From Iodidimonas muriae (GTDB lineage: Bacteria > Pseudomonadota > Alphaproteobacteria > Sphingomonadales > Rhodothalassiaceae): 64,000 nucleotides of DNA. The notes under the pieces are model-generated. The model was not told the DNA's origin. It saw nothing but the letters and a program-made list of their open reading frames with translations, and did not search any database. Shown piece after piece: positions 63,832-64,000 of this stretch. Position numbers and translations under genes: made by a program. The DNA lies in the NCBI RefSeq assembly GCF_014647255.1, contig NZ_BMOV01000002.1, positions 186,001 through 250,000 on the forward strand. Direction: 5' to 3'. The stretch's first letter is position 1; the number at the start of each line of letters is the position of its first letter.

Positions 63832-64000
63832 TTTTTCGCCTCTGTTTTTTCAAAGCCTCCCTGTTTGGCTGGCTTTTCAAAACAGAATTCATTGAAATAT
63901 CACTCTCTTCCGTCCCGTTTTTCAAAAAGAATCCTCGAAATCCAAACGCTTTTCCAATCGGTTTTCCTACTGGAAATAACGATCCACAAACTGTAGATCA

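Larger units (their letters stand above)
63691..64000. other. oriC: Probable chromosomal replication origin (left part)
   Basis: No gene is seen here. Two perfect DnaA boxes (minus-strand TTATCCACA) lie at 63714-63722 and 63823-63831. Weaker matches with two mismatches are at 63980-63988 and 63992-64000. The sequence is AT-rich, with many T/A tracts from 63830 to 63960, and one GANTC methylation site is at 63929. The adjacent order ppsR-maf-aroE-coaE-dnaQ is that of the Caulobacter origin, where hemE lies on the other side; the window ends before that gene. Confidence 0.75.

Noticed and set aside
1-64000. CRISPR arrays, insertion sequences, prophage, tRNA or rRNA genes, defence islands
   Set aside because: No direct-repeat arrays, transposase, integrase or phage proteins and no stable RNA genes were recognised; gaps are short and gene content is housekeeping throughout.

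Overview
This window is a gene-dense core chromosomal segment from an alphaproteobacterium. Lineage evidence is the gene content and order rather than any single gene: MucR next to a Fur/Mur-type regulator, the run plsC-miaB-phoH-ybeY-corC-lnt-HTH-metK-trmB-rimP-nusA, the NADP malic enzyme fused to a phosphotransacetylase domain and divergent from mutS, the hisB-H-A-F-E cluster divergent from hslVU, and the run ppsR-maf-aroE-coaE-dnaQ | secB-fxsA | tim44-mltA-smr ending at a region with DnaA boxes. The order resembles Caulobacter and Rhodospirillales-type chromosomes. I cannot name a genus. There are no rRNA or tRNA genes, insertion sequences, phage genes or CRISPR arrays, and base composition looks uniform.

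Layout. 1-13.8 kb, all minus strand: transcription/translation and RNA-modification genes (nusA, rimP, trmB, miaB, ybeY, rimI, tsaB), SAM synthesis (metK), envelope lipid and lipoprotein genes (lnt, plsC) and regulators (XRE, fur, mucR). 13.8-22.7 kb: a secreted polysaccharide deacetylase, the Fe-S carrier nfuA, a universal stress protein, a lipoprotein, trpS, murJ and glnD. 22.8-28.9 kb: mutS and maeB (divergent) and an OlsB-like acyltransferase. 29-38.5 kb: a mixed block with an AmpG-like transporter, two MAPEG proteins, comM, hinT, an adenosine kinase-like enzyme, an EI24 protein plus lipoprotein, nth, DUF2244, a trypsin-fold protease and DUF350. 38.5-47.2 kb: dapB, dnaJ, dnaK, grpE, hrcA, then divergent rph-rdgB-hemW. 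47.2-50.9 kb: an LpoA-like lipoprotein, rsmI, yraN, gshB. 50.9-56 kb: hisE, F, A, H, B and divergent hslVU. 56-64 kb: smr, mltA, tim44, fxsA, secB, dnaQ, coaE, aroE, maf, ppsR and the probable replication origin.

How it works together. Several small circuits can be read in intergenic DNA. dnaK and hslV carry nearly identical RpoH-like promoters (CTTG, 18-base spacer, CTATATG core), tying DnaK/DnaJ chaperoning and HslVU proteolysis to one heat-shock signal, while HrcA sits here without a visible CIRCE element. metK has a good sigma-70 promoter with a 16-arm-base palindrome over the predicted start site. rimP-nusA is preceded by a promoter and a terminator-like hairpin, suggesting attenuation. 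mucR and the tim44/fxsA gap each carry a palindrome inside a promoter.

No undescribed multi-gene system (defence, mobile or biosynthetic island) was recognised; the most interesting signals are regulatory. No stretch over 300 bases lacks a gene except the right-hand end (63691-64000), described as the origin region. Many genes have non-ATG starts, so several 5' ends are judgement calls, stated in each entry.
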